DNA from: an uncultured Eubacterium sp.
Lineage (GTDB): Bacteria; Bacillota; Clostridia; Lachnospirales; Lachnospiraceae
DNA length: 5,314 nucleotides
Assembly (NCBI GenBank): GCA_905236295.1
Contig: CAJOQF010000302.1
Coordinates: 1 to 5,314 of the forward strand
Reading direction: 5' to 3'
Made by a program: the position numbers and the translations under genes. Below, piece after piece: positions 1 to 4,985 of the stretch. The first letter of the stretch is position 1, and the number at the start of each line of letters is the position of its first letter. Below the pieces are notes generated by a model. It was not told the origin of the DNA. It made no database searches and saw only the letters and a list, made by a program, of their open reading frames with translations.

Positions 1-41
1 TAGTTCTTTCCACCTGCAAGTACGATTCCTATAGCTTCCAT
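1..41 (-). CDS. glgD: GlgD, glycogen biosynthesis protein (N-terminal fragment, cut by window edge)
   Basis: Only the first 13 codons are present. They read [13 protein letters not shown], which matches the start of the nucleotidyltransferase fold (the 'LAGG' nucleotide-binding loop) in ADP-glucose pyrophosphorylase family proteins. The ATG at 41-39 overlaps the glgC stop codon by one base (TAATG). A G-rich Shine-Dalgarno sequence lies 9 nt upstream, inside the last codons of glgC. In Firmicutes the gene directly after glgC is usually glgD, a paralogue that pairs with GlgC and modulates its activity; it commonly begins with M-x-A-I-G-I. The GlgD call rests on position and these 13 residues, so the rest of the protein is not tested here. 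Confidence 0.85.
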   Translation of the reverse strand, partial: MEAIGIVLAGGKN

Positions 42-58
42 TATAGCTCACCCCCCTT
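39..58 (-). promoter_or_regulatory. glgD ribosome binding site and TAATG stop-start overlap
   Basis: Read on the minus strand, AAGGGGGGTGA sits inside the last glgC codons and closely resembles the AAGGAGGTGA anti-16S consensus. The run of six G ends 9 nt before the glgD ATG. The glgC stop TAA (43-41) and the glgD ATG (41-39) share one A. This arrangement is typical of translational coupling and would keep GlgC and GlgD output in proportion, as expected for partners in one enzyme complex. The coupling itself is inferred. Confidence 0.75.
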
Positions 59-1312
59 TATAATGTATTCTCCGGCTTCAAGTTCGCCGCCGGGGTAATC
101 TTCTGTTGTTGTCGGTCCCTTGATGGCGGTATTTTTACCGATCGTGACATTGGACGGGATGATGGAATTCTCTCCTATTGTCACAAGTCCAAAGGAATAG
201 ACATCTTTGTTGAGCTTGCTCGGCTTCTCATCGCCAAGTCCTATCTTGGTCTTGTCTCCGATCTTGCAATCCTCGGCTATTATCGCCTCTTCTATGACGG
301 CGCCTTCACCGATTATGGTGTCCTCCATAATAACGGAGTCCCTGATGATGGTGCCCTCTCCGACATATACTCCCGAACCGATAACCGAATGGATAACCTG
401 TCCGTAAATCTCACATCCGTCACTGATGATTGACTTTTCGACCACCGCCTTGTCGCCTATGTATTGCGGGGCAAATGTATCCTGGTTTGTGTAGGTCTTC
501 CACGACTGCTCATACAGATTGAAGACCGGAACTATATCTACAAGCTCCATGTTTGCTTCCCAGTATGAGCCGAGGGTTCCTACATCCTTCCAGTATCCCG
601 TAAACTCATAAGCCACGAGATTCTTGCCCTTCTCAAACACATGCGGAATGATATGTTTTCCGAAATCACACTCCGGCTGATCCTTAAGCGCTATGAGAGC
701 TTCACGAAGCACGCGCCATGTGAAGATATAAATACCCATGGAAGCAAGGTTGCTCTTTGGCTTCGCCGGCTTCTCCTGGAAATCAGTGATCCTGCCTTCC
801 TTGTCTGTGACCATGATACCGAAACGCTTTGCCTCCTCCATCGGAACCGGCATAACAGCTATGGTGAGGTCTGCGCCCTTGGCTTTATGATGATCTAACA
901 TATCCTCATAATCCATCTTGTATATGTGGTCACCCGAAAGGATCAGAACATACTCCGGATTGTAAGAATCAATAAAGTGTATATTCTGATAGATGGCATT
1001 TGCTGTTCCTGTATACCACTCGCTGTTATCACTCTTTTCATACGGCGGAAGAATCGTAACTCCGCCATTGTTACGGTCAAGATCCCACGGGATACCTATT
1101 CCGATATGGGAGTTCAAGCGAAGCGGCTGATACTGTGTGAGCACGCCAACAGTGTCTATACCTGAGTTGATACAGTTACTCAGAGGGAAATCTATAATTC
1201 TGAACTTTCCACCAAATGCTACTGCCGGTTTTGCTACCTCCTCAGTAAGCACTCCGAGACGGCTGCCCTGACCTCCTGCCAGAAGCATCGCGATCATCTC
1301 TTTTTTGATCAA
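41..1312 (-). CDS. glgC: Glucose-1-phosphate adenylyltransferase (ADP-glucose pyrophosphorylase), GlgC
   Basis: This cytoplasmic enzyme makes ADP-glucose and pyrophosphate from ATP and glucose 1-phosphate, the committed step of bacterial glycogen synthesis. With the start chosen here it is 423 residues, normal for the family. The N-terminal Rossmann-like domain has the nucleotide loop LAGGQGSRL (11-19), the conserved stretch at 29-47 ([16 protein letters not shown]), GTANA (102-106), the metal-site motif [10 protein letters not shown] (126-135), FQEKP (178-182) with the glucose-phosphate lysine, and YWKDVGT (240-246). Residues about 290-400 carry isoleucine/valine/glycine-rich hexapeptide repeats that form the C-terminal left-handed beta-helix. 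The frame opens with GTG at 1321, but the SD-like AAAGGGGTGG abuts that codon. TTG at 1312 lies 8 nt after the G run and gives [14 protein letters not shown], the usual clostridial N-terminus; ATG at 1297 is a weaker alternative. It is followed by overlapping glgD. The function is secure; the exact start is moderately so. Confidence 0.97.
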   Translation of the reverse strand: MIKKEMIAMLLAGGQGSRLGVLTEEVAKPAVAFGGKFRIIDFPLSNCINSGIDTVGVLTQYQPLRLNSHIGIGIPWDLDRNNGGVTILPPYEKSDNSEWYTGTANAIYQNIHFIDSYNPEYVLILSGDHIYKMDYEDMLDHHKAKGADLTIAVMPVPMEEAKRFGIMVTDKEGRITDFQEKPAKPKSNLASMGIYIFTWRVLREALIALKDQPECDFGKHIIPHVFEKGKNLVAYEFTGYWKDVGTLGSYWEANMELVDIVPVFNLYEQSWKTYTNQDTFAPQYIGDKAVVEKSIISDGCEIYGQVIHSVIGSGVYVGEGTIIRDSVIMEDTIIGEGAVIEEAIIAEDCKIGDKTKIGLGDEKPSKLNKDVYSFGLVTIGENSIIPSNVTIGKNTAIKGPTTTEDYPGGELEAGEYIIKGGEL

Positions 1313-1327
1313 ATCAACCACCCCTTT
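1310..1327 (-). promoter_or_regulatory. glgC ribosome binding site with probable TTG start
   Basis: The minus strand reads AAAGGGGTGG, then GTTGA, then TTTG. The G run (1324-1321) ends 8 nt before TTG at 1312, a normal spacing. It directly touches the in-frame GTG at 1321, which makes GTG a poor start. This is why the gene is placed at 1312 rather than 1321. Confidence 0.55.
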
Positions 1328-1348
1328 TCTAAAAAAAATCCTTAAACT

Positions 1349-1357
1349 ATTTTATCA
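1349..1357 (-). promoter_or_regulatory. Predicted glgC promoter, extended -10
   Basis: On the minus strand TGATAAAAT forms an extended -10 element (TG-N-TAAAAT; TAAAAT matches five of six bases of TATAAT). No good -35 is found at 16-18 bp; TTGTAT exists but only at 20 bp. Transcription would start near 1342, giving a leader of about 30 nt before the TTG. The leader begins AAGGA and then has eight T. This promoter would let glgCD be transcribed independently of the upstream lipoprotein gene. Confidence 0.5.
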
Positions 1358-1378
1358 TAAGTGAATAAAAAAATATAC

Positions 1379-1395
1379 AAAAATTTTAAATTTTT
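1379..1395. repeat. 17-nt AT-only palindrome
   Basis: AAAAATTT and AAATTTTT flank a central T and are perfect inverted copies. It lies in the lipoprotein-glgC gap, upstream of the predicted glgC -10. It may simply reflect the AT-rich gap; it could also act as curved or A-tract DNA near the promoter. Confidence 0.4.
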
Positions 1396-1397
1396 AT

Positions 1398-1422
1398 GCA
1401 ACTTTCCCATATGTATAGTTGC
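1398..1422. terminator. Small hairpin after the lipoprotein gene (possible weak terminator)
   Basis: GCAACT (1398-1403) and AGTTGC (1417-1422) form a perfect 6-bp stem with a 13-nt loop, immediately next to the lipoprotein stop codon. On the plus strand it is followed by TTATTTTTT, a proper U-tract. On the minus strand, where the adjacent genes are transcribed, it is followed by ATAAAAATTT, which is not a good U-tract. It therefore looks like a terminator in the plus direction or a weak transcript end in the minus direction. The function is uncertain. Confidence 0.4.
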
Positions 1423-2184
1423 TTATTTTTTCACTGTCGAAAAAACAACCATATCGGTATCGTAATACTCTTCCATGAGCTTGTCGTACAAGCCCTTTGC
1501 CTCCTCGTTGTCAACCTCTCCGCTGTCTGCGCCTTCTGAAGAATTGTAGATGTATGAAGCGTTGCCCTCTTCATCAAAAGTCTCAGTCGCCTCGGCAACG
1601 GTCACAAGCTCTCCGTCTTTGATCGTGTGCTTTCCAACATAGTGATGTCCGACCGTATATATCATTCCATCCTTTACTGCAAGCGGATTTGCGCTTCCGC
1701 CGCTCTGAACAAATCCAACATATTCCGGAGCACCGTTCTCATCATATATAAATACTTCAGCCTCGGTTGCATTTTCAGAACCATCCTCGCCGAATGTGCT
1801 CAATGCTACAAGAAATACGTCCTCATCATTGAGTGTCTCATTTGCATATCCCTGTCCGTCAGTCAGAGTCTTGTCCGCCATCTGAGTCCATGTGTCGCAT
1901 CCCTCTGTGCTGACAGTCTGTGCATGATCGGCAACAAGCCCCATAAGACCCTTTTCATCCGGATCAACTGCGTCGGCAGCCTCATTGCCGCCCACCTGCT
2001 CAACCTCAGAGGTCTCACCCTCAGTAATTGCAGCATCGGATGTCTGTCCCTCTGTTGCCTGTGTATCTGATACAACTGCCTCGCTCTGCGAAGTCGCAGC
2101 AGGCTCCTCCGCCTTTTTACCGCACGCACTGATCGATGCCACCAATAAAACGATACCAAGTACCGCTAACACTTTTCTTTTCAT
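1423..2184 (-). CDS. Putative secreted lipoprotein of unknown function
   Basis: The protein has 253 residues. The start is the ATG at 2184, chosen because AGGAGG lies 6 nt upstream and a classic lipoprotein signal follows: MKRK, a hydrophobic stretch (about 5-17) and lipobox I-S-A-C with the lipidated cysteine at 21. The open frame extends further upstream to 2277 but that part has no signal logic. Residues about 22-75 are a low-complexity linker rich in A, E, T, S, G and Q, typical of a tether outside the membrane. Residues about 80-250 form an acidic, probably beta-rich domain with several short hydrophobic strands (VFLVALS, AEVFIYD, YVGFVQ, MIYTVGHHYVGKHTI) and a polar C-terminus. Two cysteines occur in total, C21 and C96. 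I recognise no named family or catalytic motif. It should sit on the outer face of the cytoplasmic membrane. It is followed on the same strand by glgC after 110 bp, but with a probable separate promoter, so a glycogen link is not supported. Confidence 0.85.
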   Translation of the reverse strand: MKRKVLAVLGIVLLVASISACGKKAEEPAATSQSEAVVSDTQATEGQTSDAAITEGETSEVEQVGGNEAADAVDPDEKGLMGLVADHAQTVSTEGCDTWTQMADKTLTDGQGYANETLNDEDVFLVALSTFGEDGSENATEAEVFIYDENGAPEYVGFVQSGGSANPLAVKDGMIYTVGHHYVGKHTIKDGELVTVAEATETFDEEGNASYIYNSSEGADSGEVDNEEAKGLYDKLMEEYYDTDMVVFSTVKK

Positions 2185-2196
2185 AATTTTCCTCCT
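2185..2196 (-). promoter_or_regulatory. Lipoprotein gene ribosome binding site
   Basis: The minus strand has AGGAGG (2196-2191) followed by six bases and then ATG at 2184. This strong, well-spaced site decides the start of the lipoprotein against the longer open frame. Confidence 0.85.
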
Positions 2197-2230
2197 ACTT
2201 AGTTTAGCAATATAATATGTAATACATTTT

Positions 2231-2259
2231 ATTTTAGTACAATCATACTGATGATACAA
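2231..2259 (-). promoter_or_regulatory. Candidate promoter for the lipoprotein gene
   Basis: On the minus strand TTGTAT (2259-2254) and TAAAAT (2236-2231) are separated by 17 bp. The -10 is good (five of six) and the -35 is weak (three of six). The start would be near 2224, about 40 nt before the ATG. An 11-bp palindrome, ATGTA-A-TACAT (2217-2227), overlaps that point. The whole stretch is AT-rich, so chance matches are likely. Confidence 0.3.
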
Positions 2260-2271
2260 TAGTTCAAATTG

Positions 2272-2283
2272 CACCAAATGGTG
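2272..2283. repeat. Short palindrome CACCA-AA-TGGTG between divergent promoters
   Basis: Two perfect 5-bp arms, CACCA and TGGTG, are separated by AA. It lies just upstream of the murC -35 and about 13 bp upstream of the candidate lipoprotein -35. Its location fits an operator, but it is short and no known regulator consensus is recognised. Confidence 0.35.
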
Positions 2284-2288
2284 TCTAC

Positions 2289-2316
2289 TTTACAGAAATA
2301 TTTTTTATGATAAAAT
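2289..2316 (+). promoter_or_regulatory. Predicted murC promoter (sigma-A type with extended -10)
   Basis: TTTACA (2289-2294; five of six bases of TTGACA) is followed after 16 bp by TAAAAT (2311-2316), preceded by TG at 2308-2309, giving an extended -10 TGATAAAAT. Transcription should start near 2323, leaving a leader of about 37 nt before the murC ATG. It is the best-looking promoter in the window. Confidence 0.7.
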
Positions 2317-2329
2317 GATTCATGAATCA
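2316..2329. promoter_or_regulatory. 14-bp perfect palindrome on the murC start site (candidate operator)
   Basis: TGATTCATGAATCA is a perfect palindrome. It begins on the last base of the murC -10 and spans the predicted transcription start, where a bound dimeric repressor would block initiation. No specific regulator is recognised. Confidence 0.45.
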
Positions 2330-2359
2330 ATAACAATACTTATCAAGGAGTGATCTCAG

Positions 2360-3742
2360 ATGAATGATTTTACTATAGATTTCAGCAATCCGTGCAAGAT
2401 ACATTTTATAGGAATAGGCGGCATCAGTATGAGCGGTCTTGCCCACGTTCTTTTAAAAGAAGGTTTTACCGTCACCGGCTCCGACTCACAGCATTCCGCT
2501 CTGACAGATGAGCTCGAGGCTGCGGGAGCCATCATAGGCTATCCACAGAAACCGGAAAACATCGCAGACGATGTAAAGGTAGTCGTGTTTACCGCAGCTA
2601 TCCACGAGGACAATCCGGAGTTTATCCGTGCCAAATCCTTAGGAGTGCCAATGCTTACCCGCTCAAAACTCTTAGGTCAGATCATGGAACACTACAAAAA
2701 CTCCATAGCGATCGCCGGCACACACGGAAAGACCACCACCACCTCAATGCTCTCAGTGATCCTTCTCGAAGCTGACAAGGATCCAACCATATCGGTCGGC
2801 GGAATACTCAACGCCATCCACGGAAACATCCGCATCGGAAGCAGCGACGTCTTCCTCACCGAAGCGTGCGAGTACACCAACAGCTTCCACGACTTCTTCC
2901 CAAGGTATTCGATCATACTTAATATAGAAGAAGACCACCTTGATTTTTTCAAGGATATAAATGACATAAGAAACTCATTCAGGATTTTCGCCGAGGGCAC
3001 AAAAGACGGAGGCACCCTCATTATAAACGGGGCTATCGACAACCTCGACGAGATCACCAAAAACATCCCGAATGTAAGCACTTACGGAATGGACGCATCC
3101 TGCGACTTTCATCCTGCCGACATTTCTTATGATGAGCACGGTTGCGCGACATATACTCTTATCCACGGTGATGATACTCTCGGCGAAATCACCTTGAGCG
3201 TTCCGGGAGAGCACAATGTCGAAAACTCCCTGGCCGCCGCTTCACTTGCTCACATAATGGGGATAGATCCCGATGCGATCGCATCAGGTCTCAGCGACTT
3301 TACAGGAACCGACAGGCGCTTCCAGTACAAGGGCAAAGTAAACGGGGCTGACCTCTATGACGACTACGCACACCATCCGACGGAGATAAGCGCCACCCTA
3401 AAAACCGCAAAATCTCTCGGTGCCAACAGAGTCATCTGTGTTTTCCAGCCTCACACCTATACCCGCACGCTCGCTCTTATGGACGATTTTGTAAACGTGT
3501 TATCGGAGGCCGACATAGTTGTCATGGCCGAGATATATGCTGCCAGAGAGCAGAATACCACAGGATTGAGTTCCAAAGTCATAGCTGACCGCCTGACCGA
3601 AATGGGCAGGAAAGCATACTACTTTGAAACCTTCGATGAAATAAAAAAATTTTTATTAAAAAAAGCTATCAACGGGGACTTGTTGATAACTATGGGTGCA
3701 GGTAATATCGTAAATGTAGGAGATGACTTGATCAAAGGTTAA
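2360..3742 (+). CDS. murC: UDP-N-acetylmuramate--L-alanine ligase, MurC
   Basis: This cytoplasmic ATP-dependent ligase adds L-alanine to UDP-N-acetylmuramic acid, the first amino acid of the peptidoglycan stem peptide. At 460 residues it is full length. The N-terminal UDP-binding domain has GIGGISMSGLA (18-28). The central ATPase domain has AGTHGKTTTTSM (119-130, the P-loop), EACEYTNSF (168-176) and NIEEDHLDFF (188-197). GEHNVENSLAA (283-293) and GTDRRFQYKG (316-325) mark the passage to the C-terminal domain, which carries DDYAHHPTEI (334-343), FQPHTYTRT (362-370) and GAGNI (447-451). The AHHP motif supports MurC or Mpl rather than MurD/E/F; the length and ending fit MurC. The start is decided by AAGGAG (2345-2350), 9 nt before the ATG. 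It appears to be transcribed from its own promoter, and a hairpin lies downstream. The EACEY form in place of the more common E-x-DE-x-D is a variant seen in clostridial MurC, to my knowledge. Confidence 0.97.
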   Translation: MNDFTIDFSNPCKIHFIGIGGISMSGLAHVLLKEGFTVTGSDSQHSALTDELEAAGAIIGYPQKPENIADDVKVVVFTAAIHEDNPEFIRAKSLGVPMLTRSKLLGQIMEHYKNSIAIAGTHGKTTTTSMLSVILLEADKDPTISVGGILNAIHGNIRIGSSDVFLTEACEYTNSFHDFFPRYSIILNIEEDHLDFFKDINDIRNSFRIFAEGTKDGGTLIINGAIDNLDEITKNIPNVSTYGMDASCDFHPADISYDEHGCATYTLIHGDDTLGEITLSVPGEHNVENSLAAASLAHIMGIDPDAIASGLSDFTGTDRRFQYKGKVNGADLYDDYAHHPTEISATLKTAKSLGANRVICVFQPHTYTRTLALMDDFVNVLSEADIVVMAEIYAAREQNTTGLSSKVIADRLTEMGRKAYYFETFDEIKKFLLKKAINGDLLITMGAGNIVNVGDDLIKG

Positions 3743-3769
3743 TTATCCACATTTCCACCCTTATCCACA
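3743..3769 (+). promoter_or_regulatory. Two perfect DnaA boxes
   Basis: TTATCCACA occurs exactly at 3743-3751 and 3761-3769, in the same orientation and 18 bp apart start to start. The first begins directly after the murC stop codon. TTATNCACA is the established high-affinity DnaA binding consensus. A third, degenerate copy, TTATCCATT (seven of nine), lies at 3830-3838 on the candidate promoter -10. The sequence match is exact; DnaA binding and its effect on the downstream replication genes are inferred. Confidence 0.7.
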
Positions 3770-3776
3770 TACAGTT

Positions 3777-3820
3777 ATAAGCCGCCACAGTGGGAAACTC
3801 GCACTTTTCAGGCGGCTTAT
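3777..3820 (+). terminator. Strong hairpin after murC, possible intrinsic terminator
   Basis: ATAAGCCGCC (3777-3786) and GGCGGCTTAT (3811-3820) are perfect 10-bp inverted copies around a 24-nt loop. In RNA the loop can pair further: 3791-3796 with 3805-3810, six pairs including two G-U, leaving a 4-nt bulge at 3787-3790 and an 8-nt terminal loop. The bases that follow (CTTGTGCTATT) are only moderately T-rich, so termination may be partial. It would separate murC from the replication operon. A dispersed palindromic repeat is an alternative. Confidence 0.5.
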
Positions 3821-3833
3821 CTTGTGCTATTAT
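3805..3833 (+). promoter_or_regulatory. Candidate promoter for the dnaD-dnaC operon
   Basis: TTTTCA (3805-3810, four of six bases of TTGACA) is followed after 17 bp by TATTAT (3828-3833). TGC before it gives an extended -10, TGCTATTAT. The start would fall near 3840, about 50 nt before the dnaD-type start codon. The spacer contains the right arm of the murC hairpin, and a degenerate DnaA box overlaps the -10. Confidence 0.45.
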
Positions 3834-3849
3834 CCATTTACGAAAAATA

Positions 3850-3877
3850 TTTGAGCGTTTTTTGATGCTCAAAAACG
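3850..3877 (+). promoter_or_regulatory. Two overlapping, mutually exclusive hairpins in the dnaD leader
   Basis: TTTGAGC (3850-3856) can pair with GCTCAAA (3867-3873). Alternatively CGTTTTT (3856-3862) can pair with AAAAACG (3871-3877). Both stems are 7 bp with loops of 10 and 8 nt, and they share 3856 and 3871-3873, so only one can form. They end one base before the AGAGGG ribosome binding site. A switch is possible, but the stems are AT-rich and short. Confidence 0.3.
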
Positions 3878-3889
3878 AGAGGGATGTTT

Positions 3890-4975
3890 ATGCGCAGGAT
3901 CAATTTGGCAAAGGGTGCCAAATCTACAACAACTACAATTCCAAATCAGTTTATAGATGATTATATGGCTAATACAAACGGTGAATTCGTAAAGGTTTAC
4001 CTCTATCTTTTGCGCCATATTTGCGATTGTGATGTGCAGTTTTCTGTAGCAACGATCGCCGACAGCTTAAATCACACCGAGCGCGACATCATGCGCGCAT
4101 TAAAATATTGGGAGACCAAAGGGCTCTTAAGCCTTGAGTACACCGAGGGCGGCGAACTTTCAGGCATCTGCCTTCCAGAGTGCAACGAATCATGCATACT
4201 GTATGAAGATGCTTCACAGCTCGCTAAAGAGGCTGATGCTGTCATCTGTGAACAGGCACATACAAAGCCAAAGGTAAAGATAGCTTCCGAGGAGCAGGAT
4301 CACATCTACTCAAAAGACGAGATCAACTCCTTCAAGCAGGATGACAGCATAAGAGAGCTTCTCTACATCGCCGAGACCTATCTCGGACGCACGCTCTCTG
4401 CAGCTGACTGCCAGACCATATTCATGCTCTACGACAGACTCAAGTTCGGAACAGACCTTATAGAGTACCTTATAGAGTACTGTGTGTGCAACGGAAGCAA
4501 AGGTATCCGCTATATCGAAAAGACCGGACTCGGCTGGCACGCCGAGGGCATCAGAACCGTGGAGGACGCTAAGCGTGTACAGGCACTCAGCAGTGCAAAC
4601 CACAGGGCAGTCAAAAAGGCTTTCGGACTCACTTCCAGAAAGCTCGTCAAATCCGAAGTGGACTTCATCTCAAAATGGAGCTCTGCATACGGATTTACCA
4701 CAGAGATTATCGAGGAAGCCTGCAACCGCACCATCCTCACCACACATCAGCCGAGCTTCGTCTATGCAGACAAGATCCTCTCCGTATGGCACGACCAGCA
4801 CGTAAAGGATCTGAGCGATATCGAGAAACTCGATGCTCTTCACAAGAACAAGCAGAAGCCTCAGGCAGATAAAACCATCTGTGCCAAACCCGGTGGATTC
4901 AACAATTTCCCTGCCAGGGATTACGACTACTCAAAACTTGTCGGTGATCTTGTAGAGACCACCGTAATCCAGTGA
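3890..4975 (+). CDS. DnaD/DnaB-family replication initiation (primosome) protein with two DnaD domains
   Basis: The 361-residue protein belongs to the DnaD/DnaB (Firmicute) primosome family, which acts with DnaA to remodel DNA and recruit the helicase loader. Residues about 1-95 form a winged-helix-like DDBH1 domain (for example TIADSLNHTERDIMRALKYW near 55-74). A charged linker follows. The first DDBH2 domain (about 150-225) ends in YIEKTGLGW (208-216), and a second (about 240-305) ends in YADKILSVW (292-300); both fit the Y-x3-I-x3-W-like DNA-contact signature. The tail has NNFPARDYDYSKL (338-350), common in clostridial members. ATG at 3890 is chosen because AGAGGG (3878-3883) lies 6 nt upstream; the in-frame ATG at 3884 abuts it. 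The next gene, a helicase loader, starts 10 bp downstream, as in the B. subtilis dnaB-dnaI pair. The domain layout looks more like DnaB than DnaD, so no symbol is given. Confidence 0.9.
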   Translation: MRRINLAKGAKSTTTTIPNQFIDDYMANTNGEFVKVYLYLLRHICDCDVQFSVATIADSLNHTERDIMRALKYWETKGLLSLEYTEGGELSGICLPECNESCILYEDASQLAKEADAVICEQAHTKPKVKIASEEQDHIYSKDEINSFKQDDSIRELLYIAETYLGRTLSAADCQTIFMLYDRLKFGTDLIEYLIEYCVCNGSKGIRYIEKTGLGWHAEGIRTVEDAKRVQALSSANHRAVKKAFGLTSRKLVKSEVDFISKWSSAYGFTTEIIEEACNRTILTTHQPSFVYADKILSVWHDQHVKDLSDIEKLDALHKNKQKPQADKTICAKPGGFNNFPARDYDYSKLVGDLVETTVIQ

Positions 4976-4985
4976 GGTATGACCT

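Noticed and set aside
388..396. TTATCCATT-like DnaA box (minus strand) inside glgC
   Set aside because: Seven of nine matches, isolated and within conserved coding sequence; expected by chance.
1627..2070. Open frame of 147 codons on the plus strand inside the lipoprotein gene
   Set aside because: It is antisense to a gene with a strong ribosome binding site and lipobox, has no ribosome binding site of its own, and is very cysteine-rich without any recognisable domain.
1863..2159. Open frame of 98 codons on the minus strand overlapping the lipoprotein in another frame
   Set aside because: Its arginine- and leucine-rich composition is a typical frame-shadow of the A/E/T/S-rich linker; no ribosome binding site.
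2185..2277. N-terminal extension of the lipoprotein frame to 2277
   Set aside because: It runs through the promoter-like AT-rich gap and would bury the signal peptide; the AGGAGG before 2184 fixes the start.
2692..3081. Open frames on the minus strand within murC
   Set aside because: They lie opposite conserved MurC motifs, with no plausible start signals or domains.
3743..3889. Complete chromosomal replication origin
   Set aside because: Only two perfect DnaA boxes and no clear AT-rich unwinding region or dnaA/dnaN gene; a regulatory or titration site is more economical.
4482..4805. Open frame of 107 codons in another frame of the dnaD-type gene
   Set aside because: It is a frame shadow, rich in S, P and R, with no ribosome binding site, overlapping the conserved second DnaD domain.
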